NCBI RefSeq assembly: GCF_905475345.1
Contig: NC_066595.1
Location: forward strand, 2,071,001-2,135,000
Length of the DNA: 64,000 nucleotides
Direction: 5' to 3'
Origin: Vespula vulgaris
Lineage: Eukaryota > Arthropoda > Insecta > Hymenoptera > Vespidae
This document shows positions 35,321 to 47,041 of the stretch, piece after piece. The translations under genes and the position numbers were made by a program. The first letter of the stretch is position 1. Each line of letters opens with the position of its first letter. Under the pieces are notes generated by a model, which was given only the letters and a program-made list of their open reading frames with translations, ran no database searches and had not been told where the DNA came from.

Positions 35321-36774
35321 ATGCCGATAATGATAAAACGTTCGATATTATTTCTATATATTTTTGTGTTATATTCAACTATCGTTAGTGCAATCGAACC
35401 AGTTTCAAAAAATGGTAAATAGATTTAAAATTTCGATAGAAATAGATTATGTACAAACGATTAAATAGATTTTTAATTTTTGGTACGATAGATCGCAAAT
35501 TCAGTATTAAAAGAATATATATTATTAGTTTTTCATAACTTATGATAAAACACGACGCGTGTATTTTCAGTTGAAATCGAAAGCAATGTTACAGAGGATA
35601 ATAATATTATCGAAACACAATATGCAGTTTGTAAAATTTCGACGGAAGAATTAGTCGCAAATGCACATGCTACCGTAACGAAAGTTCTCACAGGAGCCTG
35701 CAATGCAAGTAAGATTCGTTCGATTAAAATTTTTAACTTGGAGTTTTTCTTTTCTTTTCTTTCTTTTTTTTTTTTATTTTTTTTTCTCTATACGACTAAC
35801 TCCATGAAAATGTTCTCTTACAGAAACAGTAGAAGCGAGATTTCAAAAATTAGAAAAGAATTTATCCGACGAATTACAGGAGATCAAGATACTTCTTCGT
35901 ACGTTAATGGAACAACGTGATATTTCTTCGAAAATCAATGATACGATTTATCGAAATAACAAACAAAATGTTAAATTTAATTACAAGATTTTTTACAACA
36001 ATCATAACGTTTCTCCAAGGCAAAACGAGATCAATGAATTTAATTATACGATCAAAACGGAATCATTGAATAGTCAGTAACAAGAGAATGAATATTTATT
36101 TATATGTTCATTACAGATCAATTTCTTTGTCGAATTATCGTTTTTGTATAAAATGTTTACGATTCCTTTTTTTTTTTGTTTTTTACGTTTCAGAATCCTC
36201 GAAATTTTTTACGTATTATTGGGAAATCAGAGATTTCGAGGAGAAACTTTCGAAATGGGATAGAACACGTTTCGAGCGTAGCTCAACTTTTTACGTGGGT
36301 CAACCTGGGTACGCGATGTATTTAAAAATTATACCGAAATATTTTCCAGATGGTACGGTGTTTATAAGCGTTGGTTTAACGCGTGGTCGATACGATTCGT
36401 TCGTTAAATGGCCATTCTCTTATAAAATCCAATTGTCGGTAAGAATATCCGATAAAGGAAGGAATCGGTTTATAATTAAATGATTTAATATTACAAATAT
36501 CAAATATTGTTTATTAAAGATTTTAGATCAGTCATTAGAAGAATGGCAAGAGGATCGACCTTCTCGAATTTGGGATCCAACTGCACTTTGTACAGAATAT
36601 TTTTGGAAACGGCCTATATCAATTGGTGAAATGGATAATCCAGAATGCGTTGGGTTAAGTATCCCAAGAAATGTTATACTCTCTAGATTACCTTTGGTCT
36701 TTCGTACTGGTAAAAGTCAATCTCGATATATTTGGAATGACAGTATATTAGTGAAACTCGTTATCTATTTATAA
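35321..36774 (+). CDS. Predicted secreted coiled-coil + MATH (TRAF-C-like) protein
   Basis: Five exons (35321-35414, 35571-35708, 35824-36072, 36194-36438, 36520-36774) give 326 residues. Residues 1-24 (IKRSILFLYIFVLYSTIVSA at 5-24) look like a signal peptide. Residues about 78-110 form a short coiled coil (VEARFQKLEKNLSDELQEIK). Residues about 163-326 are a MATH/TRAF-C domain. YYWEIRDFEEKLSKW, YVGQPGYAMYLKIIPKY, GTVFISVGLTRGRYDSFVKW, WPFSYKIQLSILDQ and the DSILVKLVIYL end align with TRAF-family MATH strands. Six N-glycosylation sequons (NVT, NLS, NDT, NVS, NYT, NDS) fit an extracellular route. There is no RING, zinc finger or protease domain, so it is not a TRAF ligase or a meprin. Exon 3 ends at a GTCAGT donor, the only non-canonical-looking one but the only one in phase. 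I do not know a named family with exactly this architecture. Role unknown. Confidence 0.8.
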
Positions 36775-37214
36775 ATATTACCGATCTTTGAGCGTCATTC
36801 GAAGTGATTTCGAAAGAAAAAATCCAATATTTGTTCTTCTTTTTACAACATGAAATTCGTTTATTATAATTTCTTTCACAGATATAACACTTTTTTTATG
36901 ACATAAAATATCAGAATTAATTATAATACGATCTATAGCAAAACGTATTCTCAATTATATTCATATTTACGCGATATAAATCAATAGATATTGAAATGAC
37001 ATAGCGATATATTAAAAGCTATTGAGAACATTTTCGTAACTGATATCATAATATCAAAATAATATATAAATTAATTCGTTGCATTCGATCAATACACTTA
37101 TTTAAAAATATTATTAAACAGTAGATTAAATAATTATAAATAATTTAATAATATTTTGACTTTCGATTGTTCATTTTATAAATCTAAAGGAATACTTATA
37201 TTAGTTTCTATAAG
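36775..37214. other. Convergent spacer between MATH gene and CCAP
   Basis: 440 bp of AT-rich 3' flank shared by the two genes. No other feature is seen. Confidence 0.6.
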
Positions 37215-39150
37215 TCAATTAATTTCATCCAATGGCAATTCTCGATCGGGAAAAACTGTGAAGTCCTGTGTTATCTCTGGGAGTTCGTAATCATTAGTAT
37301 CTCGAGAAATTGTGTTTCGAATTTCTTTAGAAGCCTCATTCATTAAAGTTCTATAGATAGGTATCGGAAGACGAATTCCAATTTCTTTCTTGGAATCAAA
37401 GTATGGAGAACGAATCGGAATTCCATGGAAACTCCTTTTCCTTCCACATCCTACAAAATGTTAGCCTTTTAACATAAATGTTAAAAGATGGCATGCATTT
37501 TCGTTTCTTTAAAGAAGAATCCACTCACCAGTAAACGCATTGCAAAATGGTCTTTTCATTTTATATGTTTTATCCATCGAAAATGCGTTCGAGATATCAC
37601 GCTGAAATCGATCAGAACAATTTTTACACGTGGAAATATCGTATAAATATAAATGATCAAAATCATACAGCTTATAATTTTTCTATTCAATAGCTTACCT
37701 TATTTTGCATTCCTTCTACATATCCCATCTTTATTAAGAATATCAATGGTATTATGTAGAGAAGGTAATGAATTATCTAAAAATTAAAAGCAAATTTTGA
37801 CGATTTAAATGATTTAATGATAAGAAACAATTAATTGTAATTAAAGATACTTTCGATAAAAATATACAGAAAAAATAATCGACTGTTTAAAGGCAAGAGC
37901 AAGTTTTGAAGATTTAAACGAATTAAAGAAATAATTGTGGTTGAGAAATAACAAATTCTAAAAGCTTTGAAAAACAATCTGAACATTATAATCCTATAAT
38001 CGCCTACAATTCCTATTGTTACATAACTTAAATAAAGTGGAAACGTTATACAATCACTTTTGTGCTTTGCTTAATTATCGATTAACATTAATACTTCATA
38101 TTTTATCAAAGAAGAGTAGATATCCATGATGCTAATCGAAACAATCGTATTAATTAAATTTATATATTAGTATAGTACGTATGTAATTAAAAATCGAATA
38201 CTTATTGCTTTTAAAATTGATGAATTAGTAATTAATCGTGAAGCAAGCAGTATAATCGAATTTGTGAAATTTGAAATATAATAGTTTGTGAGATGGATTC
38301 TGTACAATTTATTTTTTCATCGACGTCTATTCTCGAGTTTAAATGTATAAAATAGGCAATTTAAAAAATAATTATATTCTAAAGTATATAAAAGTAAAAG
38401 AGAAAATATAAACGTGTAAGAAGGCTGTCAACGTTCGTTTTGATACGTCATTAAAACTGTGTTAATGGCAAACATCAATATCGTTGAAAACATGCGATAC
38501 TTGTATCGCTATTAATATATACTCAAAAACATATATATACATGTATATATATATGGGGGTGGGGGCTAAATAAAATAATAAGAATATTGATTTTATAAAA
38601 AGAGCGTTTTACACGAAATCCTTTTTTACGAAAATATTTGTTACTAAAGACTTTGATAAAATAAAAATATATTCGATACGAGATTCAAAAATAAAGTGAT
38701 GAAAATGTTACAAGGTGATTCGATCTTGGTATCGTATTTTTTAAAAAGCGATTACTATATACCCACGACGTCCCATGATAAATATATCGACACGAAGAAT
38801 TTTGTAAAGAATTTAAGAGAATTTAAACGTTCATACATATATCGTTATATCGCCCACGTATTACATAACTTCTTGTCTTCCTTCCTATAAATATAATTTA
38901 TCTAACAGGCGACATATAAAAAAATCAAGTTTCTTATATTCTTAATAAAATAACAAACAACTATTCATCATTCATCATTATTAAATTTCAATCGATATTC
39001 AATTTCAATTCGGCTGTATTAATTTGTAAATCGTAAATAACAATCTTATTTTACATTTTTTTTCGTCAAAAAGTATCGGAGAAAAATGATTTTTTTTTTT
39101 TTTTTTTTTTTTTTTATACAAAGAATAAAAGGAAAATAACGTACCTTCAT
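37215..39150 (-). CDS. CCAP: Crustacean cardioactive peptide (CCAP) precursor
   Basis: Four coding exons (39150-39145, 37776-37699, 37601-37529, 37450-37215) give a 130-residue prepropeptide. CCAP is a cyclic amidated nonapeptide that drives ecdysis behaviour and speeds the heart. The precursor shows a hydrophobic signal peptide (about 1-24, HYLLYIIPLIFLI) and KR cleavage sites at 28-29 and 44-45. The mature PFCNAFTGC is at 46-54 with its two cysteines for the disulfide, an amidation Gly at 55, and RKR at 56-58. The C-terminal associated peptide (59-130) begins SFHGIPIRSPYF. The first exon codes only for Met-Lys and is separated by a 1.37-kb intron; I chose it because ATG AAG sits before a GTACGT donor and extends the signal peptide in frame. 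The last intron interrupts the codon for Gly53, inside the mature peptide. A TATA box lies about 280 bp upstream of the ATG. Confidence 0.95.
39090..39115. repeat. poly(T) run, 26 bp
   Basis: Uninterrupted T tract on the plus strand, lying in CCAP intron 1 about 30 bases downstream of the donor. On the transcribed strand it is poly(A). Confidence 0.9.
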
Positions 39151-39428
39151 TCTGGATAAGTTTGGATAAACTTCTTCGCGTACCTTCCTTTGTCTTGTTT
39201 TTCTTTCTTTTTTCTCTCTGTTTTTTATTACTCGCGATTGGATGTCGCACAATTTGAACTCGATTAAAATTATTGGAAACGGCAAAGGGTTGCTCGATTC
39301 TCTGCGCACGAAGGGTGCCAAGGAGTAAATGTATTTGAGGGCGAAATCTGTGCGCGCTTGCTCTTCAAGTACAACCCCCTCCTCGATCAAGAAGAATCGA
39401 GACCGTCAGGAGAACGCATGACCGTACC

Positions 39429-39436
39429 TATATATA
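39429..39436 (-). promoter_or_regulatory. Candidate CCAP TATA box
   Basis: The minus strand reads TATATATAG, a strong TATA-box match in mixed-composition DNA. A start about 25-30 bp downstream (near 39400) would give a 5' UTR of about 250 bases to the CCAP ATG at 39150. Neuropeptide genes often have TATA promoters. TATA-like runs are common in this genome, so support is moderate. Confidence 0.4.
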
Positions 39437-40173
39437 CTCATTTTCTAAGAGAGAAACGTGTATTTTATCATTTGCATTGGAAGGAGAATTTTATCCTCGC
39501 TTACGTAGTTTTGTGGTTATCCTCGAAATACATACATACATATATAATGTCTAAGAAGACAAAATGTATCATCCCTTATACGCTTCGTTGCTATTTGATC
39601 TTCCTTCGTTCGTTCGTTCAAAATTCTTAATGTGAGGCTTCTCTTCGGTAGGGGGCATTCAAGGTTAAGAAATGCAAATTCAAACTGCAATGTAATAGAA
39701 GAAAGATTAATTGAGAAAGATTTGCATAAATTACAATGTGATTTAAACGTATCGAATTATTTTATAAGATATTATTTCGGGTATACAACTGACAAGGAAT
39801 ATTTATAACGTTTATCGATAATACTTTTTTTAACTAATTTCAATTCCAAAAAATTTTTCGTTAGGAGAATTTACGAAAAGGTAAATTAAAAACGATCGAA
39901 TATCGATAACAAGAAATCGCGAAAAAAGGAGTAGTCGATAAGAGTTTGAGTAAATCATAGAAAAACGTCTGGGGTTAAGTACTTACATCGTTCGTACATC
40001 AGAACCTGCTGTGTTATGATAAGGTCGTTCACACCCTTGAAACAATCGTGTGCTATTTTCTTTTTTATATTTAAAAAATATATATTGGAATGTATATTTA
40101 ATTATTCCAAAATAAAAATGAAGATTGGTAAAATATATATGTTAAAATAGGCTTATATATATATATTTAATTT

Positions 40174-40222
<49 letters not shown>

Positions 40223-43200
40223 CATATATATATGTACTTATATAAAGATTTCTTGCAGACGCCTTGAAACATTATGAAATTTTTTATTTTTCAAGGAAAC
40301 AATAATGTATTATATATTATATTATTTTATATATTATATCTCTACAATTTTGATATTGTGATAAAATATCAAATAAATGAAACATGACTTACTATACAAA
40401 AATCAGATTGATTATATCGTCAAGGATGTTTTATATTTATATTATTGTAATAATTATTATAATTGTTTTTAATAGCAATTTAATTGCTTTTACAGTAGTA
40501 TTATGTACAGATGAAATAGAAATTTAAATGAAAGAAAACAATTTAAAAAAGATGGCACTGGTAGTCGAAAATATGCGACGTATGGTAAAGAAGATCAAAA
40601 GCGGGAAATATGAAATATACGAATTTTTTTTTCAAATGTTTAACACGAGTATTCGAAAGAACATGCTTTACAAATAATTTGTTTATATCAGTAAATTAAA
40701 ATTATTTATTATTTAAATGAAACAGGTGTTACGAGGTAAATCAAATCTTTATATAATAATGTATAATGTATAGTTTATTCAAAAAGGTTTTGTTCAAAAT
40801 ACATATAAATAAAAAATAAATGCTTCCATGTAGAACATGCCATTATGCGATTCAGTTGTCTGTGTGATAATTATCGAGAATGTACTTTCGTGTAAAAAAA
40901 AAAAAAAAAAGAAAAAAAAATAGGCTAATTAAAATTAACTTTAGGCCACAATAAGTTTACTGCATTTTCTAGTTTACTGGCAGCAGAAGAGTTGCAAATT
41001 GAATAAACTCGTAAAAAAGTAGAAAATTAAAATGTCAGATATAATACATTTTATATATATATATTCGCGATTGTTTAAAATTAAATAATAAATTTAATTG
41101 ATTATTAGTTACTGATGCAATAGAAAGAAAATATACTTTATATTTTCGATTAATAATCATAAGTTAAACATTCTTTTATAGCATAAGATTTAATAATAAG
41201 TGCTCTTATACTGCCTTAATTAATAAATGTATAATCTTACAGAAACTTTAAGAAAATAGATAAAGATGTTAAATTTTATAAATTATTCATAACAAAGCGT
41301 ATTCTAGCATGTATATTTTTTGTTCTTTCATCCTCCTTTTTGGTTTTAAATCGTTATATGTAAATTGACAATATTTCAAGCTAGGCCATATCTCGCATAT
41401 GTTTGTTTGCCTTATTATACTTTTTTGATGTGATGTTTTTATTTCGTTTAGAAATTATTTTACTGCAGAGTGATTCAACAGTACACATAATATTAATTCG
41501 TTTACATTGTTCAGACAAATAAGTCAGAAGATAATTCATGATGTGACTAGAATATTTTTACACTTCATACATTCATTTATAGTCTTATGTGCAAAAGTAT
41601 ATAATAAAAACTGTAAAAGTTACAATAGATTGTAATACATAGCTTTGGTTTATAGCATTTTTAGCGATATTATCCAAACAAGAAGGAAAATGCGACTTTT
41701 CTTAAGCTGCATGAGCTGTAAGTAGTGTAATTTATGTTATTGATGTATTTGTACTCAGAGTACTATCATTGATAAATATATCATCCTATAATTGAATATC
41801 TAATAAAAAAACTATAAAAAGTTTTGATCTCATATAGTTAAATATAGAGCTAAATTATTTAAAACAGCTGCCTCAAAAAGTTACATTGTATATCGCGAAT
41901 AAAAACATTACTTTGTATACCATTAATACTTTACTTGCAACTGATACTATGTATATTATGTAAAAATTAGAAAACCTTTTGCCAACTTTGATAATTTTTT
42001 ATGAATTTACTTATAATCACGATAGTTTCAATCAATGATTTTAATTAAAACAGAATATATGCATTACATTGATATATCAAGATATAACAGATCTTTTTTA
42101 TTTTCTTTTTTTATATACTATGATATGAGCAAATCAAATTATTTTGAAAAGCTGTATAAAAGAATTGCACTACTTACAATAAATGCAAATCGATATATAT
42201 ATATATATATAACATAGTAATATAATACATAAACGTTATGTTTATTCTCTAAACTTAGTGCGTTATGCGATACATATGTACGGTCGTACATATGAATAAA
42301 TTCCTTGGCTTAAAATGTCAAAAAGGTATGAAATATTCTTTGTATTTAAAACTGTGCAATGTTTGATGCAACAAAATTGTTACTCAACAATTTCAATTTG
42401 CACCATTAAATCATTTCTTAATCTGGAAGATATCCTCTAGCAGCTATTAAAATATCATTTTATAGTTCACTTCAATTTGTTGAAGTTTATAAAGAAATTT
42501 CATATACAATTAATTTATAAAAATCAATATTCTAAGTTTTAAAAATTAAGTTCAATATAGCATACAATTTACTGCAAACACCTCAGACATATTTTAAATC
42601 TCAATCAAACATCTAATTACTTGAATATAGAGTTTTATTGTACTCAAAATTGTATAAAGAAAAGAAAAACTTACGTATGTCTGATTGAAATAAAAAATTT
42701 GCTGTTTCTATGCTACAGTATGTACACCTAGCAAGCATTACTGTCTTGTTAGAATATTCTCACCTATGATAAAAATTCTTTACTCGTGGACTCGCGTTAT
42801 AATTTGTTCAAAATTCATACTGATTATAAACACGAACAGAATATGGCATTCAGTTGGTTTACAGATTAAAAAGCATATGGCACTCAAGTCCTATCTTTTT
42901 CTATTCTAAATTTTTTGAATATAAAAAATAGCATGTTCACAAGTGGAGGAATATATCTGTTATCATCACACTACGTTATATTTGAATCCCTTATATAGAG
43001 CATGTTTTTATTTGATATCCATGGCACAAATACCATTTGAATTTGTAGTTCGATATAAATTAATGAAAGTCTTTTAAAAATTTTAACTGTAATTGCAGTG
43101 AATTTTATAGTAAACACTGACTTTTGCACCAGGTTTATACTTCTCATTAGTGAGTGCAATAGTTTAAATCTATAAATATTTAAACGAAAGAATGTTATGA

Positions 43201-44534
43201 TTTTATTTAAAATACATTGTGCTATTCTCTTTCTCGTGTAACTGTGCATAGCATCATATCCTTATCATTGATATTTCACATTATTTTATTTTGTTATTCC
43301 GTATTTATTTTGATTATTATTTTTGCAAAATAAGCTTACTTATTTATATGAAAAATAATTCATAGGCTCTCAATAATGTCAATAATGTCTATAGTCAGAT
43401 TGTATCTATGTAACACACAACCTGTACAATACTGTATCTATTACATGCAACAATGGAATTAAAAAGTATGATACTTGATATCTGTTTGCAATAAAATAAT
43501 ATTAATATATATCCTTAATTTTTAAATAATCAAAATACAATAAATATCAATATACACAAAATACACTACAGTTCATTCTCTTACTATGCATATGTTGATA
43601 AAATGTTTAAATTGTAAACAATGAAGTATTCCATGAAGAATAATAGTAATTTTCAAAATAGTATCTACAAGTTCTCATTGCTGAATGTCGAACTTAGTGT
43701 CATCTTATTTCATTATTTATGCAGAAATTCGACATTTTACTGCAAAAGATTTATTAATCTTCTTAATAATTTTATTGCATACAATTGATGTAAAAAGTGC
43801 TGGCTTTAATTTTTTGATTTTTCGATGCTATGGCACTGTTTATTTAAGTCTATGATACTAATTTTTCAACTTGTAAAATTTGTTAGTATATCGATTGCTA
43901 CAGTAACTAACATGTATACCTCCTAAAATGAATATATCCTTCCCTCTACTGTCATAAATACAAAAATCGAAACTCTGGCAGCCATGATAAGTAAAGCTTT
44001 GTTATTCTTTTTATCTTATTTTTGACAGACACAACACATTCACACAATATTATAATAATTTAATGAGTATACTTCTAATCAATAAGTCTACTGCAAAATA
44101 AAATGAAAAGCTATCATAAACCATATTTCTCATGATTGTTTCCTATTAATCATCATACTGACTAGTTCACCGATAAATATAATCGTACTATGATATAAAT
44201 TTAAAAAATTCATTCTTTGCATAAGATTGTACCAAACCTTTTCTATGGATTTAATAAGTAATGTTGTAAAATTATTACAATATTATACTTTCTCGTTGTC
44301 TAAACTTTCAAGTCTTGTTTCAGTGTTACAACTTACATTAGGACCGGGAAGTTGTAAATTGTACTTTATTTGTAACACGGTGAACTGCAGCTGCCAGAAA
44401 AATTTATTAAATTGTATGCGCTGCTATCTCTTCTTAGTACATCTATCGTATCGTTCTTATGACCAAACTAATTTCAGTCTGTCATTTCATGTGAGTGTTT
44501 ACCTATATCAGTGAGATTCCATTTCCCTTGTAAT
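39437..44534. other. 5-kb AT-rich gene desert between CCAP and Mtl
   Basis: No open frame here looks coding; the longest ones are low-complexity. The left part is upstream of CCAP and may hold its enhancers. The right part lies downstream of the Mtl stop on the same strand and could be a long Mtl 3' UTR. A TA microsatellite lies at 40177-40217, and a TA/poly(A)-rich patch at 40890-40920. Confidence 0.5.
40177..40217. repeat. (TA)n microsatellite
   Basis: About twenty TA units, seen directly, in the desert upstream of CCAP. Confidence 0.9.
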
Positions 44535-45647
44535 TTATAACATAATGCATCTTCTCTGTCGACGTTTTTGTGGTTCAGGTCTTAAAACTGCACGAACTGC
44601 TTCATCGAATACTTGTTTTAGACCACGTTGTGTAAGAGCAGAACATTCCATATATTTTACAGCACGAATCTGTAACTCGTAAGACACATGTCATTTTTGG
44701 CAGTAATATCTATAATACATATTAACAAGACATGCTTTCGTATCAACCTTATTAGCCAATTTTTGTCCTTGTTCTCTCTTTATGGCACTAAGTCCTTGTT
44801 CAGCTAAGGCAGTTAAAGTTTCACGATCATCTCGTAAATCTATTTTAGTTCCAACAAGTATCATCGGTGCATCTGGGCAGTGGTGTTTTATTTCTGGATA
44901 CCATTTACTAGTAACATTTTCAAAAGACGAAGGACTTGTTACAGAGAAACATATAAGAAACACATCGGTCTGTGGATAAGAAAGAGGCCGAAGTCTGTCG
45001 TAGTCTTCTTGGCCCGCTGTGTCCCAAAGTCCTAAGCTTACAGGAATTCCATCCACGACCATGGGTGCTGAATAGTTATCAAACCTATATAAACAAAATT
45101 AAAATGAAATTGTAATTCCATTGAAATAAACTTAATAATTTATTTACGTTATATCTTTAGTTACAGTATCTTCCAAATTAAATAGAAATGACGTTTTATA
45201 TTTATATATATTATTGCACCCTGTATGGTAATATTTTTTATAGCGGATATAAAACTTAAAAGAAAGATATTTTTATATATCCTAACAAGATGTTTTATAA
45301 AAAGACAATATAAAATAAATGGTTTCCTGTATGCAGTAGTAGGGTGCTCTTATTACCACTGCATTACTATTATTAGCCATACCAGTTCATCGTTCTAAAG
45401 AAGAAATATGTAGGGAAAAAATAGAAAGATGATTTCCAAATGGAAGAAAGAAATAAAAATAAAATCAGTATATAGATAAATATACTTTAGATCAATTATT
45501 ACATGGCAATATAATATTATGTTTCACTTACACAGTTGGTACATATTCTCCAGGAAAACTGTCTGTAGTATATGATATTAACATACATGTTTTTCCAACT
45601 GTTCCATCTCCTACTACAACGCATTTGATAGGTCTACCAGAGCTCAT
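44535..45647 (-). CDS. Mtl: Mig-2-like Rac GTPase (Mtl)
   Basis: Three exons (45647-45532, 45084-44748, 44669-44535) give 195 residues, the exact length expected. Mtl is a Rac-family small GTPase that controls actin, cell migration and axon guidance together with Rac1/Rac2. Visible motifs are the P-loop GDGTVGKT (13-20), switch I with YVPTVFDNYSA, switch II WDTAGQEDYDRLRP, the base-recognition GTKIDL, and the SAL motif in MECSALTQRGLKQVFDEA. The polybasic tail and CAAX box CIML indicate prenylation and membrane attachment. SAPMVVDG, the CMLISYTTDSFPGEYVP segment and the SAIKREQGQKLANKIRAVKY region distinguish it from Rac1 and from Cdc42. It starts 1.4 kb from SF3A1, divergently. Confidence 0.96.
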
Positions 45648-47041
45648 GATTCTGATTCTGAAGTGATAAACACAAAGTATTAATAATATAGTAATAATGT
45701 GTGTGTGTGTATATATGTGTCAACTTTGAAACATATGAAAGAAAAATTTATCTGTAATACAATAGAAACAAATAAAAAAAATGTAATTAAAAAAAAAAAA
45801 AAAGAAAGAAAAAAACAAAAGAAAAAGAACAAGTTGTAAATAATTCAATACAAATTAATAGTTCCAATCATTCTTACGAACTCTATCGATTTTTCAAATT
45901 ATTTATAAAAAAAAAATTAAAGTAATCCGCGTAGAACGAAAAGAAAAGAATAAAAAAAAAAAAAAACAAGAAACAAGAAACAAAAAATCAATAAACTAAT
46001 GATAAAATTTATTATATGTATAAAAAGGAATTTTAAAAAGCATTACTATACTCGGAAATACTATGTTAACACGAGTTTCTTCGATGATTTGTCAATATAA
46101 CGCAAATAGTTCATTAAAAATGATATTTCAAATAATTCATTTATATCCATAGATAACGTATAGTTATTTTACTTAGCACGAATACGCGTGTTAGTACGTT
46201 TTCGATAGTACAATTTAGTGATATTATAACCATTCTATTAAATGCGAAGGGCTTGTCCTAAAAGTGTTACATTAGTAGTATCGCGTTATGTCGAATTGAA
46301 TAAATGATATTTTTAATAGTACTCACCAAAATACGAAAAAAAAAAACAATTGCTTGCTAGAAAAGAAACTTATTTAACACTAGTTTGAGAATATATATGG
46401 TTAGCACTCTTCAAAAAATCACAAAAGCAGATGCCATGATGGTGTTGCGGTTTTTCGGGCTCATAGACGTAGTCAGACGTAGTCTTCGCTTGGTGACAGA
46501 TGTTCGACAATCACCTTTTCCTTTCCCCTCTGTTTCGAAAAAGTTATTGTTCGGAATGATTCGGCAGAGACATCTATCATACGGGATATCCATTCAAATA
46601 AAATTCTGCCATATCATAACATTCGATATAAAAAAATATGAACGTATTAAGAAATGGACGTGTTGTTAAGAAAAATTAGTAGAGTAATAATGATTGATAT
46701 TAAGTAAATAACTTTGAGACGTGCTAAAAATATTCTCTTACGATGGAACTTTATTATTTTGATATCCTTTTTGACAGTTCGTTTTATACGAAATTATTTA
46801 GAAACTGTTTCATTCGTTTCAATTACTTTGTGTGACGTAGTCTATGATAAAGCAATGTGACCAACTGTAGAAATGAAAAACGTATTTCTTTCGTTTATGT
46901 TTGTCAAGTTTCTATAGTGCTTGCAAGCGTTTGATGCATGTAATATTATGTCAATTATTCGTTTTGTATATATTTGAATCGAATGTTTGAGTAATCGCTT
47001 ATTTTTTATTAAGAGATTGAAGAAGAACAAGTGATTGTAAA
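45648..47041. promoter_or_regulatory. Divergent 5' region of Mtl and SF3A1
   Basis: 1.4 kb between two outward-facing start codons. It contains poly(A)-rich patches (45788-45805, 45953-45966) and a slightly GC-richer segment at 46390-46570 that may be a core promoter area. Upstream non-coding exons of Mtl may lie here. Open frames at 46385-46669 and 46842-47102 resemble no protein. Confidence 0.5.

Noticed and set aside
40100..44500. Possible decayed transposon in the gene desert
   Set aside because: No terminal inverted repeats, transposase-like frame, target-site duplication or reverse transcriptase motif was seen by eye.
45300..45400. Minus-strand frame beginning MANNSNAVVIRAP in Mtl intron 1, as an alternative first exon
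   Set aside because: No donor in the needed phase to join Mtl exon 2, and it ends in a stop within the intron.
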